Program-made: the position numbers and the translations under genes | Source of the DNA: Chloroflexota bacterium | GTDB lineage: Bacteria; Chloroflexota; Dehalococcoidia; Lucifugimonadales; JACPCK01 | Assembly: GCA_016179845.1 (NCBI GenBank) | Contig: JACPCK010000051.1 | Span: 1 to 33,679 of the forward strand | Length of the DNA stretch: 33,679 nucleotides | Direction: 5' to 3' | Shown here: positions 24,859-33,181 of the stretch, piece after piece | How positions within the stretch are numbered: the stretch's first letter is position 1 | Layout: the number at the start of each line of letters is the position of its first letter | Notes under the pieces: model-generated | The model's input: only the letters and a program-made list of their open reading frames with translations | What the model was told of the DNA's origin: nothing | Database searches by the model: none

Positions 24859-24944
24859 CCAGACCCTTCGCGGAGTTTACCCTGAACCGGATTCTTCTGT
24901 CGCTTCACTCCTTCCGAATGACAGTGAAGGGATCAGGGTGACAA
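24859..24944. repeat. dispersed intergenic repeat, long copy
   Basis: It shares CCCCAGACCCTTCGC and CAGGGTGAC with 2404-2440 and adds TCGCTTCACTCCTTCCGAATGACA. It lies in the 350-bp spacer before SBP copy C, which otherwise holds only a hairpin and a promoter. Confidence 0.55.
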
Positions 24945-24975
24945 CCAAAAGACCCTACGGAATCCGTCGGCTTGC

Positions 24976-25004
24976 TTGACTTTCGTCGCCATGTATGGTA
25001 CAAA
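24976..25004 (+). promoter_or_regulatory. sigma70-type promoter for SBP copy C
   Basis: TTGACT and TACAAA are separated by 17 bp, about 80 bp before the gene. Confidence 0.5.
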
Positions 25005-25082
25005 CGTCCGAGCTTCTGATCGTCCTTCACCTAAGCACTAAAAGGAGTACAGTTTTACCCTATTCACAAAGGGAGGTTGTGC

Positions 25083-26879
25083 ATGCTGCTGAGAAAACGC
25101 TTCCTCGCTGCTGCCTTGTTGATGGCCTTGCTGCTCGTGGCCTGCGCCCGGGCAGCGCCAACGGCGACGCCCACCAGGGCCCCGGTGGCTGCTCCGACTG
25201 CGACGCCTACCAGGGCAGCGCCCGCCGCTGCCACACCCACACCTACAACGGCCCCAGTGGTGAGGGCCGCACCGACCACCACACCCATCCCGGCGACACC
25301 TACCCCCACGGCCAGAGTGGGCCCAAAGGGCACACTGAACGTCATCGACGAGATGGCCACCGAGCTATGGCTTATCCGCATCAGCCAGTCTGATAACCCC
25401 CTCGACTATGTTGGTGAGCCCCTCATGGGGTGGAACTGGGGGGCCGATGCCCCCGTCAACAACTCCCTTCTGGAAAGCTGGTCCTCCAAGGTCAACGCTG
25501 ACGGCTCCGTGGACTGGACCTTCAAGATCAGGAAGGGGGTTAAATTCCACAAGGGTTGGGGAGAGGTAACCGCCGAGGACGTGAAGTCTTCCCTAGCGGA
25601 CTACCTGAAACCGGGATCGGTAAGCCCCCACGCCAGCACGCTTGTGGGTTTCTTCGGGAAGGACTCCAAGAACCTGACCGCGGTGGACACCTATACCCTG
25701 GGTATACATCAGCCTAGCCAGACCAACATGCTGGAGATCTTCCGGAGCATGTCGGCGGACCACCCGACCTCCCTGCGTCCTTACCCCAAGAAGTATATGG
25801 AGCAGGTGGGGGAGGACGGCTTCAACAAGGTGCCGGTGTTTGCCGGACCCTACGAGTTCGTCTCACAGCAGCGGGGGTATGACGTGAGGCTGAAGGCCGT
25901 TCCGGACCACTACCGGGTCACCCCTGGGTTCGCAGAGATACACTACTTCAAGGTTTTGGAGGAGGCAACCAAGGTAGCCATGCTGCGCAGCGGCCAGGTG
26001 GACGTTGCGCCCGTCGCCGCCAGGTTCGCCTCCGAGCTCAAGTCGTCAGGGATCAGGATAGCCGTCTCAGAGAACGCCCTGGAGCCCTTTGTCGGATTGG
26101 GCGGCATGTTCCCGGGACGGCCCAAGTGCGACCCCACCGTGCCCTGGGTAGGCGGCTGCACTGCGGAGGCCATGCTCTCCGGGAACCCCCTCAAGGTGAG
26201 AAGGGCCCTGAACCTGGATGTGGACCGGCAAGCCATCGTCGACAAGATCCAGTTCGGCTATGGAGAGCAGGGGATCGTCAGCTTCTCCTTCATCTCCCCC
26301 AAGTTCCCCTGGTGGAACCCCGATTGGAAGCCTCTGCCTTACGACCCCAAGCAGGCCAAGCAACTCCTGACGGAGGCAGGCTACCCCAACTGCTTCGAGT
26401 TCAAGTTCTACTTCATAGCAGGGCAGAGCTACAGCGCCGACGTGGGTGAGGCGGTAGCCTCCACTTGGGAGAAGGACCTGGGCTGCAAGATAAACCGGGT
26501 CCTGCAAGAGTACCGGCCGACTCTGCGGACCATGCTGGTGGAACGGACATCGGCGGGCTGGGCGTATCTCTTCGAGGGGAGCCCCATAGCCAGGCCATTC
26601 CGCTACGCCTGTTTCCACGGCGGTCCGGCCTACGAGGTCATCGTGCACACGGAGCAGCCCTACTTTACGGAGCTGTGCTCCAAGCTGAACAAGACGTTGG
26701 ACCCGGCGGAAATGGTGAGCATTGAGAAGCAGATAGGAGACAACGAGTACAAGTACTACCCGACGGTGGCCATCTCCCTGGTGCACCAGACCTTTGGTGT
26801 GGGGCCCAAGGTGAAGAAGTGGGAGCCCGTGCCCACCGATAAGAGGGCGGGTCTGCTGGAGTACGCCGAGCCGAAATAG
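25083..26879 (+). CDS. SBP_bac_5 substrate-binding lipoprotein, copy C
   Basis: A 598-residue family-5 solute-binding lipoprotein. ATG 25083 is chosen because GGGAGG lies six bases upstream; TTG 25077 would abut that site. The signal peptide ends at LLLVACARA, then comes an Ala/Thr/Pro linker of about 60 residues. The family signature IRKGVKFHKGWGEVTAEDV is at about 150-168. Six cysteines shared with copies D-F are in PKCDP, GGC, PNCFEF, LGCKI, RYAC and ELC. It forms its own transcription unit, with a promoter upstream and a strong terminator downstream. The ligand is unknown and no transporter subunits are adjacent. Confidence 0.9.
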   Translation: MLLRKRFLAAALLMALLLVACARAAPTATPTRAPVAAPTATPTRAAPAAATPTPTTAPVVRAAPTTTPIPATPTPTARVGPKGTLNVIDEMATELWLIRISQSDNPLDYVGEPLMGWNWGADAPVNNSLLESWSSKVNADGSVDWTFKIRKGVKFHKGWGEVTAEDVKSSLADYLKPGSVSPHASTLVGFFGKDSKNLTAVDTYTLGIHQPSQTNMLEIFRSMSADHPTSLRPYPKKYMEQVGEDGFNKVPVFAGPYEFVSQQRGYDVRLKAVPDHYRVTPGFAEIHYFKVLEEATKVAMLRSGQVDVAPVAARFASELKSSGIRIAVSENALEPFVGLGGMFPGRPKCDPTVPWVGGCTAEAMLSGNPLKVRRALNLDVDRQAIVDKIQFGYGEQGIVSFSFISPKFPWWNPDWKPLPYDPKQAKQLLTEAGYPNCFEFKFYFIAGQSYSADVGEAVASTWEKDLGCKINRVLQEYRPTLRTMLVERTSAGWAYLFEGSPIARPFRYACFHGGPAYEVIVHTEQPYFTELCSKLNKTLDPAEMVSIEKQIGDNEYKYYPTVAISLVHQTFGVGPKVKKWEPVPTDKRAGLLEYAEPK

Positions 26880-26900
26880 CCCTCTGGTCAAAGACTGCTG

Positions 26901-26940
26901 GCGGGCGGGTCTGAGGGAACTCAGACCCGCCCGCTTGTTT
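26901..26940 (+). terminator. strong intrinsic terminator after SBP copy C
   Basis: A perfect 15-bp stem starts GCGGGCGGGTCTGAG (26901-26915), has a GGAA tetraloop, and is followed by TTGTTT. Confidence 0.9.
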
Positions 26941-27025
26941 CAAGAGCATGCGCAACCCTATAGCATCAGGCGCGCGTAAATTGCGACGATTTTCGTAAGA
27001 CGCTGGGCTCTCAGCAGTGCCTTAC

Positions 27026-27054
27026 TTGACATTTTCCGTCCCAGATGATATAAA
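27026..27054 (+). promoter_or_regulatory. near-consensus sigma70 promoter for SBP copies D and E
   Basis: TTGACA (perfect) and TATAAA with a 17-bp spacer make this the best promoter match in the window. It gives a leader of about 155 nt before copy D. No riboswitch fold was recognised in that leader. The other parts of 26941-27217 show nothing. Confidence 0.75.
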
Positions 27055-27217
27055 TGCCCTGCTTAGAGGCCTTCAGGACCTTACGCAAGCTGGACAAATG
27101 AAAACCATTATCTATATAAGCGACCGGTGGGCTACCCTTTCGGAAGAATGAGGTTGGCGGCGGTCCGCAGTGAAGCAGGGTTGGGCTTGACCAATGAAGG
27201 GACTTAAGGAGGGGCTC

Positions 27218-29023
27218 ATGAAGCTGAGGTCAAGGCATCTGGCGCCGTTCCTCGTACTTGGCGTCCTGCTACTACTCCTAGCCTGCGCCCGCGCGGCGCC
27301 AACGCCGACGCCAACCAAGGCTCCGCCCACGGCCACGCCCACGACGGCGCCGGTGGTGGCGCCGGCCGCTACGCCGACGCCTACCAGGGCGGTTACAGTT
27401 GCACCTACCGCCACGCCGACCCGCGTGCTGCCCACCGCAACGCCCACCACGAGACCAGGCCCCAAGGGTGTTCTGAACGTAATCGACGGGCTGGGGACGG
27501 AGCTTTGGCTCCTGAGGCCCTCTACTGGAGAGGCGCCCCTGTGGCTCATCGGCGAGCCCCTGGTGACCTTCGACTACGACATCGATGCCCCCACCAAGAA
27601 TGGCATCCTTCAGGGCTGGGAGATCAAGGTGAACCCTGACGGCAGCCGGGACTGGACGCTGAACATAAGAAAGGGAGTCAAGTTCCACAAGGGCTGGGGC
27701 GAGATGACGGCGGACGACATCAAGTTCAGCCTCATCGAGTTTAGGAAGCCAGCCTCGGTGAACGCCAACACCAACCAGCTCATCACCTGGTACGGCAATG
27801 ACCCCAACAACATGACTGTGAAGGACCCATATACCCTAGTAATTCACGAAACCACGATACAGCCGATAACCGAGGTATTCCGCATAATCTCCGAGGAGGA
27901 GTCCCGCACCTTCCGGCCCTACTCCAAGAAGTACATGGAGCAGGTAGGTGAGGACAAGTTCCAGAGGGAGCCTGTGTACGCTGGGCCCTATGAGTGGGCG
28001 GCCCAGCAGCGGGGCTACAGTGTCAAGCTGAAGGCGGTCCCGGACCATTTCCGCCTGACGCCAGGCTTTGCCGAGATCAACTACTACAAGGTCCTGGAGG
28101 ACGCCACTCGTCTGGCTATGCTACGGACAGGCCAGATAGACATGGCCGCCATACCCGGGAGCTTCGCTGGCGAGCTGAAAAACACCGATGTCAAGATAGT
28201 TGTTTCCCCCAACTCCAACGAGCCCTTCATTACATTTGGCGGCCTCTTCCCCGACAGGCCGGGCTGTGACCCCAATGTACCGTGGGTGGGAGGCTGCAAG
28301 GGTTCGGACATGCTATCGGAGAGACCCCTGAAGGTGCGCAGGGCCTTCACCATGGCCACAGACCGGCCAGCCATAGTGGAGAAGATACAGTTTGGGTACG
28401 GCAGTGTCGGGGCGCTCAGCTTCTCCTTTATCTCCGACAAGTTCCCCTGGTGGAAGTCTGACTGGAAGCCCCTGCCCTACGACCCCAAGCAGGCCAAGCA
28501 ACTGATGACGGAGGTCGGGTATCCCAACTGCTTCGAGTTCAACTTCTGGATCCAGCCGGAGAACCCCACAGTGAGGGACATCGGCGAGGCCGTGGCTTCC
28601 ATGCTGGAGTCCAACCTGGGCTGCAAGATAAAGAGGAGGGTTGGTGAGTACCGCCCGGTGCTGCGCAACATGCTGGTGGAGCGGAACACTGCGGGGTGGA
28701 TGTACAACTTTGCGGGCGGCCCCATCGCCAGGCCTTACCGGTATGCTTGTCTGCATGGTGGCCCAACCTACGAGGTCATCACCCACACGGAGCTGCCCTT
28801 CTTCACGGAGCTGTGCGTCAAGGCCCGGGACCAGGCAGACCTGGCAGCGTTCATGAAGATAGAGCAGGAGATAGGGGACAACATAAACAAGTACTTCCCC
28901 ACCATCCCCATATCCTTGAACCACCAACTTTTCGGCGTCTCGCCGAAGGTCAAGGAGGGCTCCTGGGTGCCCAAGCCGAGGGGCGGAGGCCTGCACCGGC
29001 TGGAGTACGCGCAGCCTAAATAG
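27218..29023 (+). CDS. SBP_bac_5 substrate-binding lipoprotein, copy D
   Basis: A 601-residue paralog. ATG 27218 is preferred over ATG 27194 because AAGGAGGGG lies between them at correct spacing for the former, and the resulting MKLRSRHLAPFL start matches copy E. The lipobox is LLLACARA, followed by a Thr/Pro/Ala linker. IRKGVKFHKGWGEMTADDIKFSL marks the family. All six cysteines of the C-F group are present. It is the first gene of a two-gene unit: copy E starts 60 bp after its stop with no terminator between. Binding specificity is probably different from E, since the ligand-cleft region near residues 430-460 diverges (NFWIQPENPTV against KMWQIVGQDPY). Confidence 0.9.
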   Translation: MKLRSRHLAPFLVLGVLLLLLACARAAPTPTPTKAPPTATPTTAPVVAPAATPTPTRAVTVAPTATPTRVLPTATPTTRPGPKGVLNVIDGLGTELWLLRPSTGEAPLWLIGEPLVTFDYDIDAPTKNGILQGWEIKVNPDGSRDWTLNIRKGVKFHKGWGEMTADDIKFSLIEFRKPASVNANTNQLITWYGNDPNNMTVKDPYTLVIHETTIQPITEVFRIISEEESRTFRPYSKKYMEQVGEDKFQREPVYAGPYEWAAQQRGYSVKLKAVPDHFRLTPGFAEINYYKVLEDATRLAMLRTGQIDMAAIPGSFAGELKNTDVKIVVSPNSNEPFITFGGLFPDRPGCDPNVPWVGGCKGSDMLSERPLKVRRAFTMATDRPAIVEKIQFGYGSVGALSFSFISDKFPWWKSDWKPLPYDPKQAKQLMTEVGYPNCFEFNFWIQPENPTVRDIGEAVASMLESNLGCKIKRRVGEYRPVLRNMLVERNTAGWMYNFAGGPIARPYRYACLHGGPTYEVITHTELPFFTELCVKARDQADLAAFMKIEQEIGDNINKYFPTIPISLNHQLFGVSPKVKEGSWVPKPRGGGLHRLEYAQPK

Positions 29024-29082
29024 CCCTCTGATCTGAATCGGGCCAAGCAGGGTGTAGACTGAGCAAAACTAGGGAGGAACTC

Positions 29083-30882
29083 ATGAAGCTGGGGTCAAGG
29101 CATCTGGCACCGTTCCTGGCACTTGGAGTCCTGTTGCTGCTCATGGCCTGCGCGCGGGCGGCGCCCACGCCCACACCTACTACGGCTCCGCCCACGGCCA
29201 CGCCCACGACGGCACCGGTGGTGGGGGCAGCGACTGCTACGCCGACCCGTGTTGTGGCTGTGGCCCCCACGCCCACACCAATCCGAGCCCCTGCAACGCC
29301 GACGCCCACAGCCAAGCGAGAGCCCAGGGGCACTCTGAATATTATAGACGCTGTGGGGAACGAGCTATGGCTACTACGGCATTCCACTAGTGAGTCGCCA
29401 ATGTGGTATATCAGCGAGCCACTGCTGTGGTGGGACTGGGAAAAGGATTCTCCCACCAACGAAGCGATACTGGAGAGCTGGGATGTCAAGCAGAACACGG
29501 ATGGCAGCCAGGACTTTACCCTCAAGATCAGAAAGGGGGTGAAGTTCCACAAGGGCTGGGGCGATGTCAAGGCGGAGGACGTGAAGTTCAGCCTTGTGGA
29601 CTTCCTGAAACCGGGTTCTGTGAATGCGAACACCGCGAGGCTGACGAACTGGTTTGGCAAGGACCCCAACAACATGACGGTGGTGGACGACTACACCCTC
29701 AGAATCCATCAGCCGAAAGTGCAAAGCCTGATAGAACTCCTCCGGGTCGCATCGGCAGAGGAACCCCGCACCCTTCGGCCATTCCCCAAGAAGTACTACG
29801 AACAGGTGGGAGAGGAGCAGTTCCCAAGAAACCCCATCTACGCCGGCCCCTACGAGTTTGTTTCCCAGCAGCGGGGCTATGACATCAGGCTGAAGGCGGT
29901 GCCAGACTTCTACCGCGTAACACCCGGGTTTGCGGAGCTTCACTACGTGAAGGTGCTGGAGGAAGCCACCAAGATAGCCATGCTGCGCAGCGGCCAGGTA
30001 GACATAGCGACCGTGCCGGCCAGGTATTTGGGAGAGTTGAAGGCGGCGGGAGTGAGGGTAGCCGTCTCGGAGTACGGCCAGGAGCCCTTCATCGCCTTCG
30101 GCGGTCTCTTCCCAGACCGGCCCAAGTGTGACCCTACGGTGCCCTGGGCAGGCGGATGCAAGGGAGAGCAGATGCTTGCGGAGAACCCCACCAAGATAAG
30201 GAAGGCCTTCAATCTGGCTTTAGACCGGCAGGCCATTGTGGACAAGATCCTGTTCGGCTCCGGGGGCGTAGGGGTCATCAGCTTCTCCTTCCTCTCACCC
30301 AAATTCCAGTGGTGGAGCCCAGAGTGGAAGCCCCTGCCTTACGACCCCAAGCAGGCGAAACAGCTCCTGGCGGAGGCGGGCTACCCCAACTGCTTCGAGT
30401 TCAAGATGTGGCAGATAGTGGGGCAGGACCCCTACAGCCAGGATATCGGCGAGGTGGCCGCCTCCACCTGGGAACAGACGTTGGGCTGCAAGGTCAACAG
30501 GCGCGCTGGGGAGTATCAGCCCACTCTGCGGACTATGCTCATTGAGAGGAACACCTCCGGGTGGCTCTACACCTTCTCAGGCGGTCCACTAGCCAGGCCT
30601 TTCCGGTACGCCTGCCTCCACGGCGGACCCAACTACGAGGTCATCACCCACACTGAGTTGCCGTTCTACAGCGAGATCTGCCCCAAGATTGAGAGAGCAC
30701 TGGATATCGCCGAGCAGGTGAAGCTGGAACAGCAGATCGGGGACTTGGAATACAAATACTTTCCCACGGTGGCCGTTGGGTTCGTCCATGCCACATACGG
30801 TGTGGGGCCCAAGGTCAAGGAGTGGACGCCCATGCCTAAGAAGACGAATGCCGGGCTGCTGGAGTACGCTCAGCCCAAGTAG
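29083..30882 (+). CDS. SBP_bac_5 substrate-binding lipoprotein, copy E
   Basis: A 599-residue paralog in an operon with copy D. ATG 29083 has GGGAGGAA upstream. The signal region MKLGSRHLAPFLALG is nearly that of copy D, whereas its linker DNA is almost identical to that of copy F, making it a mosaic. Family motif IRKGVKFHKGWGDVKAEDVKFSL is intact, with the six group cysteines. An anchored extracytoplasmic binding protein is the secure conclusion; peptide, metal-chelate or aromatic-conjugate ligands are all possible for this family. Confidence 0.9.
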   Translation: MKLGSRHLAPFLALGVLLLLMACARAAPTPTPTTAPPTATPTTAPVVGAATATPTRVVAVAPTPTPIRAPATPTPTAKREPRGTLNIIDAVGNELWLLRHSTSESPMWYISEPLLWWDWEKDSPTNEAILESWDVKQNTDGSQDFTLKIRKGVKFHKGWGDVKAEDVKFSLVDFLKPGSVNANTARLTNWFGKDPNNMTVVDDYTLRIHQPKVQSLIELLRVASAEEPRTLRPFPKKYYEQVGEEQFPRNPIYAGPYEFVSQQRGYDIRLKAVPDFYRVTPGFAELHYVKVLEEATKIAMLRSGQVDIATVPARYLGELKAAGVRVAVSEYGQEPFIAFGGLFPDRPKCDPTVPWAGGCKGEQMLAENPTKIRKAFNLALDRQAIVDKILFGSGGVGVISFSFLSPKFQWWSPEWKPLPYDPKQAKQLLAEAGYPNCFEFKMWQIVGQDPYSQDIGEVAASTWEQTLGCKVNRRAGEYQPTLRTMLIERNTSGWLYTFSGGPLARPFRYACLHGGPNYEVITHTELPFYSEICPKIERALDIAEQVKLEQQIGDLEYKYFPTVAVGFVHATYGVGPKVKEWTPMPKKTNAGLLEYAQPK

Positions 30883-30908
30883 CTGAAGGACAAGTCTGGC
30901 GCCAGACG

Positions 30909-30939
30909 GGCCCGGCTCCGCGCCGGGCCTGTCCTTTTT
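30909..30939 (+). terminator. intrinsic terminator after SBP copy E
   Basis: GGCCCGGC and GCCGGGCC (8-bp stem, TCCGC loop) are followed by TGTCCTTTTTA. A further perfect dyad GTCTGGCGCCAGAC lies immediately upstream at 30894-30907. Confidence 0.85.
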
Positions 30940-31159
30940 ATTGATCAACGAAACCGTCTGGCGATGTCCTGTTGGGAGACGAGTTATGTCGGTGCTACGG
31001 GGGGACGCTCATGGAATCTGTATTCGCAGCATAGCGGCTATCATGAAAGTGGCCTGAATCGCAGTCTCATACCATCCACATTGATGGACGTGTGCTCACA
31101 TGGAACCTGGCAGTGTGCCTTTCGCCCACATTGCTAATGTTTGGACACATTCTTGGGTT

Positions 31160-31190
31160 TTTGACTTAGGTGTCAAATGTGCTTTAGAAT
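31160..31190 (+). promoter_or_regulatory. promoter with overlapping dyad for SBP copy F
   Basis: TTGACT (31161-31166) and TAGAAT (31185-31190) are 18 bp apart. TTTGAC-N6-GTCAAA (31160-31177) is a perfect dyad covering the -35 box, as expected for a repressor site. The preceding 30940-31159 contains nothing that I recognise. Confidence 0.5.
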
Positions 31191-31265
31191 GACACAGTTC
31201 AGAACTCGTAGAATAGAACAGGTCCATACATAGAGTCCGCAGAGATTTCCTAGAGGAGGTTCCCA

Positions 31266-33059
31266 GTGGCAAGAGGAAGAGTTGTTACATTGGTAGCTGT
31301 CCTGAGCGCGCTGGTGCTGCTGCTAGCCTGTGCCCGCGCGGCGCCAACGCCCACACCAACCAAGGCTCCGCCCACGGCCACGCCCACGACGGCGCCGGTG
31401 GTGGGGGCAGCGACTGCTACGCCAACCCGCGTAGTAGCCGTTGTCCTAACACCTACGCCGACTCGCGTCCCCGCGACCCCTACCCCAACGGCCAAGCGGG
31501 AGCCCAGGGGCACGCTGAACGTCATAGCAGGCGTGGGCACGGAGAACTGGCTTACCCGTACCTCTACAGAGGAACAGCCTCTAAGCCTGTTGGGAGAGCC
31601 CCTTGTGTGGTGGGACTGGGAGAAGGATGCACCGGTAGCTAAGGCCGTGCTGGAAAGCTGGCAGGTTACGAACAATGCAGACGGCAGCCGGGACTACACC
31701 CTGAAGATCAGGAAAGGGGTAAAGTACCACAAGGGCTGGGGCGAGGTAACGGCTGAGGACGTGAAGTTTTCCCTGGAGCAGGTCTCGAAGCCGGGGTCTG
31801 TGAACGCCAACACCAGGCGTTGGACGGACTTCTACGGGAAAGACCCGAACAACATGGTGGTCGTGGACCAGTATACCCTGAAGGTCCACGAGCCCAAGGG
31901 CCAGAGCTTCATCGAGCTGTTCCGCACCTTCTCCGCCGAGGAGCCCCGCTCCCTTCGGCCCATGCCCAAGAAGTATTTTGAGCAGGTAGGCGAGCAAGAG
32001 TTTGCCCAGAAGCCCATCTTCGCGGGCCCGTACGAATATGTGTCTGCCAGACGCGGCTATGACCTGCTACTGAAAGCGGTGCCAGACTTCTACCGAGTCA
32101 CTCAGGGTTTTGCTGAGGTACACTACTTCAAGGTTCTTGAGGAAGCCACAAAGGTGGCGATGCTCCGGAGCGGACAGATAGACATTGCGGCTGTGGCCGC
32201 TCTGCTGGCGCCGGAGCTGAAGGCAGCGGGTATCACCGTCGCCGTCTCAGAGAACGGCGCTGAACCCTTCGTTGCACTGGGTGGGCTATTCCCTGATAGA
32301 CCCAAGTGCGATCCCACTTCGCCATGGGTAGGCGGATGCAAGGGCACGGACATGCTGGCGGACAGGCCTACCAAGGTAAGGAAGGCCCTCAACCTGGTAG
32401 TGGACAGGCAGGCCATCGTGGACAAGATTCAGGCAGGCTACGGTGAGACTGGGGTCATCAGCTTCTCCTACATCTCGTCCAAGTTCCCCTGGTGGAACCC
32501 GGACTGGAAGCCACTGCCATACGACCCCAAGCAGGCCAAGCAGCTTCTGGCGGAAGCGGGCTACCCCAACTGTTTCGAGTTCAACTTCTGGTACATCTCG
32601 AACATGTCGCTGTCTGCGGAGATTGGAGAGGCCGTGGTTTCCACCTGGGAGAAGGAGCTGGGGTGCAAGATCAACCGGCGGCTGGGGGAATATACCCCTG
32701 TCTTGCGGACCATGCTGGTTGAGCGGAACACGGCCGGCTGGGCCTACCTCTTCCGCGGGTCTCCCATTGCCCGCCCCTTCCGGTACGCCTGTCTCCATGG
32801 CGGGCCGACCTATGAGGTCATCACCCACACTGAGCTGCCATTCTACAGCGAGATCTGCCCCCAAATAGAGAAGACGGTGGACATTGCCGAGCAGGTAAGG
32901 CTGGAGCGGCAGATAGGGGACCTGGAATACAAGTACTTCCCCACGGTGGCCGTCTCCCTGCTGCACACTCCCTTTGGAGTAGGGCCAAAGGTGAAGGAGT
33001 GGACACCGATGCCCAAGAAGACGGACCCCGGCCTTCTGGACTACGCCATCCCTAAGTAG
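31266..33059 (+). CDS. SBP_bac_5 substrate-binding lipoprotein, copy F
   Basis: A 597-residue paralog. GTG 31266 has GAGGAGGT about five bases upstream. Lipobox Cys22 follows LVLLLA, then a Thr/Pro/Ala linker. IRKGVKYHKGWGEVTAEDVKFSL is the family signature. The group cysteines are C348, C358, C436, C467, C509 and C531. The gene has its own promoter with a possible operator, plus a terminator, so it is regulated separately from D-E. The second amidohydrolase starts 122 bp after its stop but behind the terminator. Confidence 0.9.
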   Translation: MARGRVVTLVAVLSALVLLLACARAAPTPTPTKAPPTATPTTAPVVGAATATPTRVVAVVLTPTPTRVPATPTPTAKREPRGTLNVIAGVGTENWLTRTSTEEQPLSLLGEPLVWWDWEKDAPVAKAVLESWQVTNNADGSRDYTLKIRKGVKYHKGWGEVTAEDVKFSLEQVSKPGSVNANTRRWTDFYGKDPNNMVVVDQYTLKVHEPKGQSFIELFRTFSAEEPRSLRPMPKKYFEQVGEQEFAQKPIFAGPYEYVSARRGYDLLLKAVPDFYRVTQGFAEVHYFKVLEEATKVAMLRSGQIDIAAVAALLAPELKAAGITVAVSENGAEPFVALGGLFPDRPKCDPTSPWVGGCKGTDMLADRPTKVRKALNLVVDRQAIVDKIQAGYGETGVISFSYISSKFPWWNPDWKPLPYDPKQAKQLLAEAGYPNCFEFNFWYISNMSLSAEIGEAVVSTWEKELGCKINRRLGEYTPVLRTMLVERNTAGWAYLFRGSPIARPFRYACLHGGPTYEVITHTELPFYSEICPQIEKTVDIAEQVRLERQIGDLEYKYFPTVAVSLLHTPFGVGPKVKEWTPMPKKTDPGLLDYAIPK

Positions 33060-33083
33060 GGACATAAGCTAGGGCAGGAAGAG

Positions 33084-33109
33084 GGCCCGGCAGGTTGCCG
33101 GGCCTTTTT
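33084..33109 (+). terminator. intrinsic terminator after SBP copy F
   Basis: GGCCCGGCA and TGCCGGGCC form a perfect 9-bp stem with a 3-nt loop, followed by TTTTT. Confidence 0.9.
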
Positions 33110-33149
33110 CTGTAGAAGGTCTGGCGGTGTAGAAAGGCGCGGGCTCTGC

Positions 33150-33155
33150 TATAAT
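33150..33155 (+). promoter_or_regulatory. candidate -10 box for amidohydrolase 2
   Basis: A perfect TATAAT lies 27 bp before the ATG. The -35 region is weak. Confidence 0.45.
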
Positions 33156-33181
33156 GCGCACAAACCTCTGGGAGGGGCCGT

